Below are positions 43,873 through 53,106 of a stretch of DNA of 64,000 bases, piece by piece; the stretch's first letter is position 1, and each line of letters starts with the position of its first letter. Both the position numbers and the translations under genes were made by a program. Below the pieces are notes generated by a model. It was not told the DNA's origin. It ran no database searches and was given only the letters and a program-made list of their open reading frames with translations. This DNA comes from CALVGQ01 sp964369385 (GTDB lineage Bacteria > Bacillota_I > Bacilli_A > Erysipelotrichales > Erysipelotrichaceae): assembly GCA_964369385.1 (NCBI GenBank), contig CAYJEY010000005.1:1-64000 (forward strand), read 5' to 3'.

Positions 43873-45296
43873 TAATAAAGTGGCGAACTAAACGTTGGCC
43901 AATATTGAAGCATTAGATATCCCATAATAATAACTAAAATAAGATTTAGTGTACTCATGACAATTCCCCCTTTAAACATTTTATTGGGATCTAAACCATA
44001 GGCTACAGGAATTGCACGAACACTAATTGGAAGTATAAATTCTGCATTAAATCCCATTACCGTAATGAACCAATATGGGATTGGATTTAACCCTAACGTT
44101 TGTGTTGTCGTCAATACAATTGGAATAATAATCGCAGCACTCGTTGTTGAATTTGTAAGTTCAGAGATGATACGCCCAATCACTACAAATACGATGATTG
44201 TAAGTAATCCACCATCTAGCGATAAACTGCACATGTGTTCCGCAATCTTTGCACTGGCTCCTGATCCATTAATCAATTGCCCTAGTGCAAGCCCTCCACC
44301 AAACAAAACCATCATGCCCCACATTGTACCTTTTTCAGCACGCTCCCAAGTCAATAGTACCCCTTTACTTTTAGTTGAGATAAAGAAAGAGAGACTACCT
44401 AGAATGAGGAAAATATAGGCTGGTGATAAACCTGGAAGCAAAGAGGCATAAAGTGGTCGTGTAAAGGCACCAATACTTGCAAGGATAAATAATACTGCAC
44501 ATATTATTTCTTCTTTTGTGATTTTACCGAGTTTTGCATATTCACTCGCAAAATATTCATGAGTTCCTTCTAAGCGTTTTACTTTTAAAGGCATGCATAA
44601 CATTCCTACCCAAAGTAGTAGTGTCGCACAAATAAAGTATGGCAATAGACGGACAATCCAGTTGATGTACATAAATTCTTCACCTGTGAACTGTTCAATA
44701 TAGGAAATAGCGGCAAGGTTCATTGCTCCACCAAGCGGTGTACCTGCACCTCCAATTCCTGCTCCCCAACCAATTGCCAATAAAATAGGGACTGCTGCAA
44801 TACTTTTCTTTACATCAGTTTGCCCAGCAGCTGCCAACATTGATACTGCAATTGGAGTCAACAAGGCGCATACAGCTACATTTGGCATCGCCATTGAAAG
44901 AAGAATACTTGCAAAAAGCCACACTGTAATCTGAGACTTCATAGAAGGCCCTACTATGGATAGCACTTTTAATGCCAACCGCTTATCAAGCCCAATCATT
45001 GCCCAAGGCAAACACAAAAGTCCTGATCCAAAGATAAGAATAATACTATCTGATGCGTATTGTGATGTCAACATGCTCATTGGTACTATGTTTAAAATAG
45101 CGTTTACTGCAATAGGTACAAGTCCTGTGACTGTGATATGAACTGGACAGGTTACCCACCAATAAATCATCCATAAAAGAGTTCCTGTTGCCTGTGCTCC
45201 AGGCGTCCCAAGTAAATTAGATAATCCCATTGTTGTTATTACTAATATAATTGGTCCCATTACTACATGAAATATCTTTTTATTTGCTGTCATCAT
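43872..45296 (-). CDS. SLC13/DASS-type anion:Na+ symporter (first copy)
   Basis: A 474-residue membrane transporter with about 12 hydrophobic segments. Family signatures are GGAGTPLGGAMN, the SNT-like motif in SELTNSTTSAAIIIP, and ISVRAIPVAYGL. SLC13 proteins carry dicarboxylates, sulfate or related anions. It is about 470 residues, like the transporter at 54503-55912, and shares its motifs, so one of the pair may import and the other export. It is the last gene of the transcript activase-GRE-TauE-ADH-transporter. An anionic substrate such as a C2/C3 sulfonate fits the neighbourhood. Confidence 0.85.
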   Translation of the reverse strand: MMTANKKIFHVVMGPIILVITTMGLSNLLGTPGAQATGTLLWMIYWWVTCPVHITVTGLVPIAVNAILNIVPMSMLTSQYASDSIILIFGSGLLCLPWAMIGLDKRLALKVLSIVGPSMKSQITVWLFASILLSMAMPNVAVCALLTPIAVSMLAAAGQTDVKKSIAAVPILLAIGWGAGIGGAGTPLGGAMNLAAISYIEQFTGEEFMYINWIVRLLPYFICATLLLWVGMLCMPLKVKRLEGTHEYFASEYAKLGKITKEEIICAVLFILASIGAFTRPLYASLLPGLSPAYIFLILGSLSFFISTKSKGVLLTWERAEKGTMWGMMVLFGGGLALGQLINGSGASAKIAEHMCSLSLDGGLLTIIVFVVIGRIISELTNSTTSAAIIIPIVLTTTQTLGLNPIPYWFITVMGFNAEFILPISVRAIPVAYGLDPNKMFKGGIVMSTLNLILVIIMGYLMLQYWPTFSSPLY

Positions 45297-45343
45297 CTTA
45301 TCCCCTAATTCAAATTACTTTTTTCACAAACAATATTTTAGAT

Positions 45344-45374
45344 TATCCCTAAGTGATTAAACCACCTAGGGATA
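45344..45374 (-). other. Intercistronic stem-loop
   Basis: TATCCCTAAGTG (45344-45355) pairs with CACCTAGGGATA (45363-45374) with a single A/C mismatch and a 7-nt loop. It lies between the alcohol dehydrogenase and transporter genes on the minus strand. No T tract follows, so it is not a standard terminator; it may be an mRNA stability or processing element that lowers transporter expression. Confidence 0.6.
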
Positions 45375-45378
45375 GTCA

Positions 45379-46527
45379 TTACATTGCTTTTTTATACAAG
45401 TCAATAATATCTTTTAATGTTGTTTGGCGTGGATTTACTAATACATTTCCACTCTTCATTGCATCTGCTGCCATATCTTCTATTGCTTCAGCTTTAACTC
45501 CAACCTCTGATAAAGATGCCGGAATTCCAATTGCTGCATTTAAACGTCTTACTTCATCTACTAACATTTGAGGTTTAAAGTCAACTACTGGTTGGTTACC
45601 TTCTTTAATGTAGTTGTAGATTTTCTCATAACGACCATTATCGGCAAGCGCATTGAATTCTAGTACTGTTGGTAATAATACTGCATTAGCTGTTCCATGT
45701 GCTACATGGAAGAAGGCACTTACTGGATGACTCATTGCATGTACATTACCAAGTCTTCCCCATGCAAAGGCAATTCCTGCAAATGTGCTTCCTGCCATCA
45801 TTGCACTAGCTGCTTCAACATCTTGACGATTAGCTACGAAGCGACGTAAGTTTCCACCAATAAGTTCCATCGCTTTTTCAGTCATAGCATCTGTAAATGG
45901 TGAAGCTTGTTTAGAAACATATGCTTCAATTGCGTGAATTAATGCATCTGCACCACACGCTGCTGCAATAAATCCTGGAGCACTCATAATTAGTTCTGGG
46001 TCAAGTACTGCCACTTTTGGAAGTAACTCAAAGCTGATTACTGAAAGTTTGTAGTTTCTTTCTTCATCTGTAATTACAGCTGAAGCAGTTACTTCACTCC
46101 CTGTACCTGCTGTTGTAGGAATTGCGATAATTGGTGAAATTGGACCTGGTACTTTATTTGGACCTTCGTATTCACGAATATCTCCACCATGTGTTGCAAG
46201 TACACCTACAGCTTTTGCCACATCCATTGGGCTTCCACCACCAAGTGCAACAATACAAGAAGCTTTACATTCTTTGTATAGTGTTGCAGCTTCATTCACA
46301 ACTTCAATTGAAGGATTTGGAATAACATCCAAATAAGTAGTGAATGTTACCCCTCCTTGTGTGAAGATATCTTGTACTTTTTTTACTACTCCAATTTTCT
46401 CTAATCCACGATCCGAGATTAAGAAAACGTGTTGAGCATTTAAGCTCTTCGCGATTTCTGGTAATTTATTTAAACTACCTACCCCAAATTCAATGTTTTG
46501 AGGAATTTTAAAGTTAAAGTTATTCAT
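45379..46527 (-). CDS. Iron-dependent alcohol dehydrogenase
   Basis: A 382-residue type III (Fe-containing) NAD(P)-dependent alcohol dehydrogenase. The nucleotide motif GGGSPMDVAKAVG is present, as are the metal ligands in the ADALIHAIEAYVS segment and in HAMSHPVSAFFHVAHGTANA. In this cluster it should reduce the aldehyde made by the pathway: 3-sulfopropionaldehyde, acetaldehyde or sulfoacetaldehyde under the three hypotheses. I start at 46527 because GGAG lies 7 bp upstream; the open frame continues to 46599 but would overlap the exporter gene. Located 25 bp after that gene. Confidence 0.9.
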   Translation of the reverse strand: MNNFNFKIPQNIEFGVGSLNKLPEIAKSLNAQHVFLISDRGLEKIGVVKKVQDIFTQGGVTFTTYLDVIPNPSIEVVNEAATLYKECKASCIVALGGGSPMDVAKAVGVLATHGGDIREYEGPNKVPGPISPIIAIPTTAGTGSEVTASAVITDEERNYKLSVISFELLPKVAVLDPELIMSAPGFIAAACGADALIHAIEAYVSKQASPFTDAMTEKAMELIGGNLRRFVANRQDVEAASAMMAGSTFAGIAFAWGRLGNVHAMSHPVSAFFHVAHGTANAVLLPTVLEFNALADNGRYEKIYNYIKEGNQPVVDFKPQMLVDEVRRLNAAIGIPASLSEVGVKAEAIEDMAADAMKSGNVLVNPRQTTLKDIIDLYKKAM

Positions 46528-46552
46528 TCTAATTCTCCAATTTTCTAATTTA

Positions 46553-47350
46553 CTACAGTACTCCAATTGCTTGTAAGCTTGAATAGAACATATTTCCACC
46601 TACAATTAATAACACGACATATACAACTCGTAAGAATGTGATTTTGTCGATTTTTGATAAACATTTCATACCGATGAATAGTCCAACTAATGCAAATGGT
46701 AACGAAATAATGAACGCACTCCACATTTCATTTGTGAAATATCCTGAAGTATAATGAGAGAAGCTGTTATAAGTATTTAATACAACCCATACCCAAGTCA
46801 TTGTGTTACGGAATTTTTCTTTATCTTTTACTGCTGATAATGTATAAACTGTAATTAATGGTCCACCAATAGTGAATGCTCCATGAACTACTCCACCAAC
46901 GATCAATGCAGCATAGCGAACTGCTTTTTTTGCCATTGTATCTGGTGCATCTTCATCATATTTTTTCTTTAACACAAGTGGTGCAATAATTGTTTTGTAG
47001 ATATTCATTAATGCGATGAATGTAACTACTCCACCAATTGCTACTTTTGCAAGGTTAGGATCTACTTCTTTAAGAAGGATATTTCCTACAACAACCCCTG
47101 GTGCACATAGTAATACGATTTTTCCTAAGTCTTTCCAAGCTACGTTTTTAATTTCTTTAATACCTAAGTAAAGTAATGTTGGTGCACATAATAATGTTGC
47201 AAATGCTGTACCTACTGCAGGTCCTAATACATCTGAGTGAAATGGTGCAGATAATACTGTGCAACCAAATCCTGTAACACCTTGAATGAAGAATGCGAAT
47301 AATTGATAAATTGCTAAAAATAAATAGTTCATGTGAAATACGAAATCCAT
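46553..47350 (-). CDS. TauE/SafE (TSUP) family anion exporter
   Basis: A 265-residue membrane protein with about eight helices, two halves and the GVTGFGCTVLSAP and GGVVHGAFTIGGPLITVY repeats of the sulfite exporter TauE/SafE family. Members export sulfite, sulfoacetate or other organosulfur anions. It lies between the glycyl radical enzyme and the alcohol dehydrogenase and is one of the main reasons to suspect a sulfonate pathway: it could expel sulfite or a sulfonated end product. Confidence 0.87.
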   Translation of the reverse strand: MDFVFHMNYLFLAIYQLFAFFIQGVTGFGCTVLSAPFHSDVLGPAVGTAFATLLCAPTLLYLGIKEIKNVAWKDLGKIVLLCAPGVVVGNILLKEVDPNLAKVAIGGVVTFIALMNIYKTIIAPLVLKKKYDEDAPDTMAKKAVRYAALIVGGVVHGAFTIGGPLITVYTLSAVKDKEKFRNTMTWVWVVLNTYNSFSHYTSGYFTNEMWSAFIISLPFALVGLFIGMKCLSKIDKITFLRVVYVVLLIVGGNMFYSSLQAIGVL

Positions 47351-47375
47351 AATTTTATCCCCTTTTCTGTATTTT

Positions 47376-49859
47376 CTAGAATTGTAGTTCTGTACGTTGA
47401 ATTAAGTCTTTTTGAAGTGGTTTCCCAAGCTCTACAAAGTAGGCACTATATCCTGCCACGCGTACAAGCATATCTTTGTAGTTCTCTGGATTTTTTTGTG
47501 CTGCACGCATCGTTGCAGAGTCCATGATATTGAACTGTACATGCATCGGATGTTTTGATAAATACTCATCAATAAAGCTGATTAGATTATCTCTACCCTC
47601 TACCCCAGCAACTGCTTCTTGAGGGAAGCGTAAGTTCAATAGCGTTCCATTTGTTGCAAGTGAGTGATCTACTTTTGACACTGAATTTGCAATCGCAGTA
47701 GGTCCGCAAACATCATGAGAACCTCCATCAGTATGTACTGGTGATAAGTTATCTGAAATTGCTTCTGCTTTAGTACGTCCATCTAATGATGCATTTGTGA
47801 AAAGTCCCATTCCAACGTTTGCATTTACTGAATAAACTCCTGGAGAGAATGTTCCACCACGTGTTGTAACACGTCCTTCAATGTTACGGCAGTAACATTC
47901 AAACATAAATTTGAATAAATCATCCGCATAATCATCATCATTTCCATAGTGGTGTACTTTTGAACTGTTAACTAAAGCGTATAGTTTTTCATGTCCTACC
48001 CAGTTATCAGTAATTGCCTGTAATAATTCTTGACCTGTATATTTTTTCTCATCAAACATTAATTGTTTGATTGTTGCAAGTGAATCAGCACATGTAGCCA
48101 TACCTGAAGCTTGTGGACCAATACCGTTATATTTAGTTCCACCTGCAGTGATGTCTACTCCTTTTTCAATACATCCTTCAAACAGTGATGATAAATAAGG
48201 AAGTGGTTTTAACTCTTGGTGTGCTCTATCAATAATGTTCAAGCTACTGCACATTTGATCTGTCCAATATTTAAATTGAGCTTCTACACTCTCAAGTACT
48301 TCATCGAAGTTTTGATATGTCAGTAAGCTTCCTGTATCTGGTCCTAGTTGCACATCTGGTTTATCTAATGTACGTCCACCATTCACAACCATTTCCATCA
48401 TTTTCGCAGTATTTACATAGGCAGCATCATGCCATCCATATTCTTTACCTGGTAAACTAGGTTCTACACAACCAACTACTGCATAGTCTCTTGCTTCTTC
48501 CAGTGTCATGCCTTTTCTTTGCATCGCTTTAATTGTTGGGGCATCATTGAAGATTTTTGGATGTCCATAACCAGCGCGGATACATTCTACTGTTTTCACT
48601 TTTAACTCATATGGTGTGTTCTCATGCATACGTACACATACCCATGGGTTCATCATACGTGTATGAGCAGACCCTTCTAACACTAACATTGTTAAGTCGT
48701 TAGTAAGGTCATTTCCATCTTTGTCCATTCCCCCGATTGTAAGTGACTCTCCACCAAATCCACGTCCATTACGCACGATTACTGTTCCTTTATCTTTAAG
48801 TTTTGTCGGATTGTTCATTTTGACAAACTCAACTTCAAGAAGTTCCAATACAAATTCTTTTGTAATTGTCCCTGCTTTGATGTCTTTTTCGTAGTATGGA
48901 TATAGCCATTGGTCAAAGCGACCATATGAAATTGAGTGACCATTACCTTCGATTTGAATTAATGTTGTCGCAAAGTTAAATAATTGAAGTGCTTGCCAGA
49001 AAGTTTGAGGAACTCCACCAGCAATTTGCTCACAGTTTGTAGCCATTGCAACTAGTTCACTTTTTCTTTGTGCATCATTTTCTTCAGCAGCCATATCTTG
49101 AGCTAATTTACCATAACGTAAAATATATTTTTTTGTCGCTTCTAACGTAATGATCATTGCCTTATAAAAATCTCTTTTTGAAGCATACTCCGGATCGCGT
49201 TTATCTAATTTATCATTTGCCTGTGTCGCTTCTTCAATTAAACCGTCATAACCAATTTTCATTAGTTTTGCATAATCTACTACTAAGTGCCCTGCACCAG
49301 CATAGTGATATACATTTGTTTGGAAAATTTTCTCTCCTAATTGAGAACCTTTAGTTTGATCATATTCAAGTCTTGCATTGACACGATCCTCAATTGTTTT
49401 TCCTTGCCAGTAGCGGCATAATTCAACAATTTCAGCTCTTTCTTCATCATTACGAATATAAAACTGGTCATTTGAACGTTCCTCAAATGGATGATTTAAT
49501 ATTTCATCAATAATCCAATTTGCAGAGAATTCAGGATAAATTGGAGATGCTTTTGCAGGTGCTGCAATTTCACCAAGAATTAAATCCTCTTCATAGATAT
49601 ACAATGTTGTGTTCAACAAAATATTTTCAAACGCATAAGCTACTTGTAGTAGTTTTGGGTCGTTTTCATGTGCTTGATAAGCCTGTGTTACTAATCTTAA
49701 TCTTTCTACATCCACATCGTATGAACGTCCTAAGAAAGCTTTTCTTAGTTTGTTTACTCGTGGAAACGGTGACCAATCTTCATGGTTAACTTGATAACCT
49801 AAGCTGTAAGTTTGATCAAAAGGCTGTGTTCCTTGTGCATTTGTATGCTTTTCACTCAT
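47376..49859 (-). CDS. Glycyl radical enzyme, diol dehydratase-like; candidate sulfonate-specific
   Basis: An 827-residue glycyl radical enzyme of the pyruvate formate-lyase superfamily. Active-site pieces in this numbering: thiyl Cys464 and base Glu466 in VVGCVEPS, Asp478 in YGWHDAA, His191 in AGAGHLVVDY, Arg667 in TRGGTF, and radical Gly803 in VRVAGYSA. The His and Asp match residues of B12-independent glycerol dehydratase, favouring dehydration of a vicinal diol over C-N or C-S cleavage. With the TauE exporter and anion transporters, 2,3-dihydroxypropane-1-sulfonate dehydratase (HpfG type) is my best guess; isethionate lyase is less likely. GGAGGAG lies 7 bp before the chosen ATG; the earlier ATG at 49874 overlaps it. 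Confidence 0.88.
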   Translation of the reverse strand: MSEKHTNAQGTQPFDQTYSLGYQVNHEDWSPFPRVNKLRKAFLGRSYDVDVERLRLVTQAYQAHENDPKLLQVAYAFENILLNTTLYIYEEDLILGEIAAPAKASPIYPEFSANWIIDEILNHPFEERSNDQFYIRNDEERAEIVELCRYWQGKTIEDRVNARLEYDQTKGSQLGEKIFQTNVYHYAGAGHLVVDYAKLMKIGYDGLIEEATQANDKLDKRDPEYASKRDFYKAMIITLEATKKYILRYGKLAQDMAAEENDAQRKSELVAMATNCEQIAGGVPQTFWQALQLFNFATTLIQIEGNGHSISYGRFDQWLYPYYEKDIKAGTITKEFVLELLEVEFVKMNNPTKLKDKGTVIVRNGRGFGGESLTIGGMDKDGNDLTNDLTMLVLEGSAHTRMMNPWVCVRMHENTPYELKVKTVECIRAGYGHPKIFNDAPTIKAMQRKGMTLEEARDYAVVGCVEPSLPGKEYGWHDAAYVNTAKMMEMVVNGGRTLDKPDVQLGPDTGSLLTYQNFDEVLESVEAQFKYWTDQMCSSLNIIDRAHQELKPLPYLSSLFEGCIEKGVDITAGGTKYNGIGPQASGMATCADSLATIKQLMFDEKKYTGQELLQAITDNWVGHEKLYALVNSSKVHHYGNDDDYADDLFKFMFECYCRNIEGRVTTRGGTFSPGVYSVNANVGMGLFTNASLDGRTKAEAISDNLSPVHTDGGSHDVCGPTAIANSVSKVDHSLATNGTLLNLRFPQEAVAGVEGRDNLISFIDEYLSKHPMHVQFNIMDSATMRAAQKNPENYKDMLVRVAGYSAYFVELGKPLQKDLIQRTELQF

Positions 49860-49914
49860 TTTTTTCTCCTCCATTTGAACTTATATCTTTTCTTTTTAGA
49901 AATTAGTTCTATCT

Positions 49915-50862
49915 TTACTGTTTTTCTTTTGTCCCTACTAGACAATGAATACCACGACTTCTAAAGTACTTTGCAATCATTTCAATTTCTTTTTGAAATG
50001 ATTTACGATTTACCTTCACGTTCTCCATTAAGTATTCCATATTAAGTGCTTGGTATTTTTCTACACCTAATCGCATAAAGCTTAATAATTGCAAAGTTCT
50101 AACTCTTCCTTGGAGTTCATTCACGATGAAGTCTGCTGTTGCCTCTATATTTTTCATGTCATTGTTGACATTAGGGATGATGGGAATACGAAGTATCAAT
50201 TCTTTATCTAGATCACATAAAGCTTTGATATTCGCTAATATTTTTTGGTTTCCTACACCTGTATTTTCGCTGTGGATATCACAATTCATATGTTTAATAT
50301 CAGTAATAAATAAATCAGTATAAGGGATTACTTTTTTAATTTGATTCCAATCTGTGCAAAATGCACTCTCAAAGCACGTGTGAATTCCTTCTTCTTTGCA
50401 CTGCTTAAATAATTCAGCGACAAAATCCGCTTGTAATGCTGCTTCTCCGCCGGAAACACTTACCCCACCACCAGAGCGTTCATAATATCCTTTATCTTTA
50501 CGTATGACTTTCATACATTCTTCAACACTCATAAATTCTCCCCAACGCTTAATGGCGTCAGATGGACAGGCATTATAACAAGATTGACAATTTATGCATT
50601 TTGTTTTGTCGATAGACACTAATTTTCCGCGATAGAAATTTAGTGCCCCTTGTGGACAAGCCTCTACGCAAGCACCACATTTTTTTAAGGAAATACACTT
50701 ACTTTTATATACTCCAATTTGAGGCGTCATCGAGAAACTCTCTGGGTTTCCACACCATTTACAGCGTAGTGGGCACCCCTTTAGAAAAAGCTCTGTTCTT
50801 AATCCTGGGCCATCATGTATTGTAAATCGCTGAATTGAAAATACTACGCCTTTGTTGTCCAT
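49915..50862 (-). CDS. Glycyl radical enzyme activase (radical SAM)
   Basis: A 315-residue radical SAM protein that abstracts hydrogen from the glycine of its partner enzyme. The SAM-cluster motif is GCPLRCKWCGNPES (CX3CX2C). A ferredoxin-like insert carries two further 4Fe-4S sites (CGACVEACPQGAL, CINCQSCYNACPSDAI), typical of activases for dehydratase and lyase types rather than PflA. GGEA motif GGGVSVSGGEA is present. First gene of the transcript, 55 bp before the enzyme gene. Confidence 0.93.
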   Translation of the reverse strand: MDNKGVVFSIQRFTIHDGPGLRTELFLKGCPLRCKWCGNPESFSMTPQIGVYKSKCISLKKCGACVEACPQGALNFYRGKLVSIDKTKCINCQSCYNACPSDAIKRWGEFMSVEECMKVIRKDKGYYERSGGGVSVSGGEAALQADFVAELFKQCKEEGIHTCFESAFCTDWNQIKKVIPYTDLFITDIKHMNCDIHSENTGVGNQKILANIKALCDLDKELILRIPIIPNVNNDMKNIEATADFIVNELQGRVRTLQLLSFMRLGVEKYQALNMEYLMENVKVNRKSFQKEIEMIAKYFRSRGIHCLVGTKEKQ

Positions 50863-50909
50863 ACGTTACCTCTTTACCTTGTGAAATAAATATTTTTTTA
50901 CTTGTGTAA

Positions 50910-50979
50910 ATTATAACAAACATAAATGTTGATTAAATCAACCGAACTGGTTATTTCATATAGGGAACATTACTTATAT
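50910..50979 (-). promoter_or_regulatory. Control region of the activase-GRE transcript
   Basis: On the minus strand a TATAAT (50910-50915) lies about 50 bp upstream of the activase start without a consensus -35, which suggests an activator. GTTGATTAAATCAAC (50928-50942) is a perfect odd palindrome just upstream. Further out, 50954-50979 (TTTCATATAGGGAACATTAC then TTATAT on the plus strand) is repeated in similar form upstream of the second transcript at 55990-56013. Confidence 0.5.
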
Positions 50980-51011
50980 TTGATATATTTTTCACAAGTT
51001 TCTTAAAAAAC

Positions 51012-51035
51012 AAAACCCGAAGGCTTTATTTTTTA
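51012..51035 (-). terminator. Terminator of the transporter-ALDH-CoA ligase transcript
   Basis: On the minus strand AAAGCC-TTCG-GGTTTT forms a tetraloop hairpin followed by a T-rich tract (GTTTTTT), directly after the SucD-like stop codon. It separates the two transcripts of the island. Confidence 0.75.
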
Positions 51036-51953
51036 GTTATCAATTTGCGGTTCTAGTGAGCGTAATCTTCCACCACTGGCATGATTGTGTTCATTCATGA
51101 AGTCGACAATGCTTCCAAGTGTATAACAAATTGTTACTCCTGCTGATTCCAACGCCTTTACTTTTGATTCTACAGTTCCCATGTCTCCACTCACAATTGC
51201 ACCTGCATGCCCCATTTTCTTACCTGCTGGAGCATTCATACCAGCAATATAGGCACAAATTGGTTTTTTGATTGCCAATTCTTTTATTTTTTCAGCAGCC
51301 ATTTCTTCGCTTGTACCACCAATTTCACCAATCAGTACAATTGCATCAGTCTCATTATCATTCGCAAATAGTTCAATCACATCAGCATGATTCATTCCAA
51401 CTACCGGATCACCACCAATCCCTACACATGTAGATAAACCATAGCCTTTAAAAGTCAAATTTGATGCTGTCTCATGAGTTAGTGTACCTGAGCGAGAGAT
51501 GATCCCAATATGTCCTTTACCATAAATGTAATCTGGCATGATTCCAACTTTTGATTTACCAGGAGATATCACTCCAATTGTGTTTGGACCTACTACACGA
51601 GCTCCTAATTTTTTAGCTAGTGTCACAATCTCAAGTGTATCCATTACAGGTACAAATTCTGTAATGACTACTAAGAGTTTAATTCCATCATTTAGTGCAT
51701 CAATTGCTGCTTGTTTCACGAATTGTTTTGGTGTAAGCAACAATGCAGCATCGATTTGCGGGTACACTTGCAGTGCATCTTTCACTGTGTTGAATACTGG
51801 AACACCTTCTACATCTTCTCCCGCTTTTCCAGGAGTTACCCCTGCAAGAAGATTTGCCTTAGCTTCTAGTGTTCTTTTCGTATGGATTCTTCCCTGTTTC
51901 CCCGTAATTCCAATGATCAATAGATTTGTATCCTCATTAATTAAAATACTCAT
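51033..51953 (-). CDS. SucD-like ADP-forming CoA ligase, alpha subunit
   Basis: A 306-residue relative of succinyl-CoA synthetase alpha. It has the CoA-binding Rossmann start (NLLIIGITGKQGRIHTKR), SRSGTLTHE and the phospho-histidine loop KMGHAGAIVSG. The beta partner is encoded immediately upstream. In a fermenting cell the pair would run towards ATP, cleaving the acyl-CoA made by the neighbouring aldehyde dehydrogenase (for example 3-sulfopropionyl-CoA or acetyl-CoA). The opposite direction, activating sulfoacetate, is also conceivable. No other citrate-cycle gene is near. Confidence 0.88.
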   Translation of the reverse strand: MSILINEDTNLLIIGITGKQGRIHTKRTLEAKANLLAGVTPGKAGEDVEGVPVFNTVKDALQVYPQIDAALLLTPKQFVKQAAIDALNDGIKLLVVITEFVPVMDTLEIVTLAKKLGARVVGPNTIGVISPGKSKVGIMPDYIYGKGHIGIISRSGTLTHETASNLTFKGYGLSTCVGIGGDPVVGMNHADVIELFANDNETDAIVLIGEIGGTSEEMAAEKIKELAIKKPICAYIAGMNAPAGKKMGHAGAIVSGDMGTVESKVKALESAGVTICYTLGSIVDFMNEHNHASGGRLRSLEPQIDN

Positions 51954-51954
51954 T

Positions 51955-53088
51955 TTATTTCACTCCTTTTGCATTGATGAGTTGCTTTACAGCTTCATCT
52001 GTTGTCCCAAACTTTGTCTGTAAAAAACCTAGTTCTTCAAAAACACGCCATCCTTCTTCTTGATTAAATCCGCGACTTTTTACTACTACAGGTTTTTGAA
52101 TATTGCATTCTTTATATGCCCGGGCAATTCCTTCTGCCATATCAGCACAATTATTGATTCCTCCAAAAATATTCACAAGAATATAATTTGTCTTTTTATT
52201 ATTTAGTAGAATTTTCATCGCTTGATATGTTTTTTCTGCAGTTACTCCACCACCAAGATCAAGGAAGTTGTTCGTTCTGCCACCATAGTGAGTAATGGTA
52301 TCCATTGTAGCCATACCTATTCCTGCTCCACCAGCCATTGTCCCAATATCCCCTTCAGGGTCAATTTCGACATAAGTTAAGTCATACTTCATTGCCTCTA
52401 ATTCCTGAGGTGAATACTCTTGTGCCGTTCTTGGAAACAGGGTGTAATCCCCTTGGCGATACATTGCATTATCATCGATAGACAGCTTAGCATCAATCGC
52501 TAATAGCGTTTCATCTTCCAACAGCGCCAGTGGGTTAATCTCAATTGTTGTTGCATCTAGTTCAAATCCAGCATGAACTAATTTTGCAGCAATATCGACT
52601 ACTTGATCTAAACGATTTTTTGGCAACTCAAACATATCGCAAGCCTTAGTGAATACCTCAGCATCAAACCCTGAAGTAACATCTAAACGAAGTAGTTTTT
52701 CTGGCGATTCTTCAACTAGCTCTTCGATATCCATACCACCATAAGGTGTAAATAGAAGTAGCATTGCTCGATTTTTCACATCAAGAGTCATTCCTAAGTA
52801 ATACTCTTCTTTGATTGGTAAGAACCCGCAGGCAATTACACCTTCCATTGCTAAGCCATTGATTGAAATACCTTCAATTATTTTCTTTGTCTCAAGTAAA
52901 TCTTCTCTATTTTTCACAACACGGACAGCCCCATGCTTTCCACGTTTTCCTGATAATATTTGCCCCTTTAACACACATGGGATTGGAACATCCTTAGGGA
53001 TTTCATGCCCTGTCAAAATGATACTTTCATTAATTGGAATTCCAAATCGTTCCAATTGTTTTTTTCCTTCTAATTCTAAATAATCCAT
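51955..53088 (-). CDS. SucC-like ADP-forming CoA ligase, beta subunit
   Basis: A 377-residue relative of succinyl-CoA synthetase beta, with an ATP-grasp domain (about 1-235; AAKLVHAGFELDATTIEINPL holds metal ligands) and a ligase-CoA domain (GGAGIGMATMDTI, FLDLGGGV, NIFGGINNCADMAEGI). Only 1 bp separates it from the alpha subunit gene, so they form one complex. The acid substrate may differ from succinate. Confidence 0.88.
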   Translation of the reverse strand: MDYLELEGKKQLERFGIPINESIILTGHEIPKDVPIPCVLKGQILSGKRGKHGAVRVVKNREDLLETKKIIEGISINGLAMEGVIACGFLPIKEEYYLGMTLDVKNRAMLLLFTPYGGMDIEELVEESPEKLLRLDVTSGFDAEVFTKACDMFELPKNRLDQVVDIAAKLVHAGFELDATTIEINPLALLEDETLLAIDAKLSIDDNAMYRQGDYTLFPRTAQEYSPQELEAMKYDLTYVEIDPEGDIGTMAGGAGIGMATMDTITHYGGRTNNFLDLGGGVTAEKTYQAMKILLNNKKTNYILVNIFGGINNCADMAEGIARAYKECNIQKPVVVKSRGFNQEEGWRVFEELGFLQTKFGTTDEAVKQLINAKGVK

Positions 53089-53106
53089 TTTATTCTCCTC
53101 TTCTTA

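Noticed and set aside
47376..50862. Choline trimethylamine-lyase (CutC/CutD) assignment
   Set aside because: No microcompartment, no choline transporter, and the residues around the Cys-x-Glu loop (WHDAA) look dehydratase-like; the TauE exporter points to sulfur chemistry.
47376..50862. Pyruvate formate-lyase (PflB/PflA)
   Set aside because: The active site has a single Cys followed by x-Glu rather than the Cys-Cys pair of PFL, and the activase has the two-cluster ferredoxin insert absent from PflA.
50928..50942. Fnr box
   Set aside because: The half-sites TTGAT and ATCAA are separated by 3 bp, not the 4 bp of the consensus; kept only as an unassigned palindrome.
51033..53088. Succinyl-CoA synthetase of the citrate cycle
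   Set aside because: No other citrate-cycle gene nearby; the pair is embedded between an acylating aldehyde dehydrogenase and the radical-enzyme transcript, so a pathway-specific acid is more likely.
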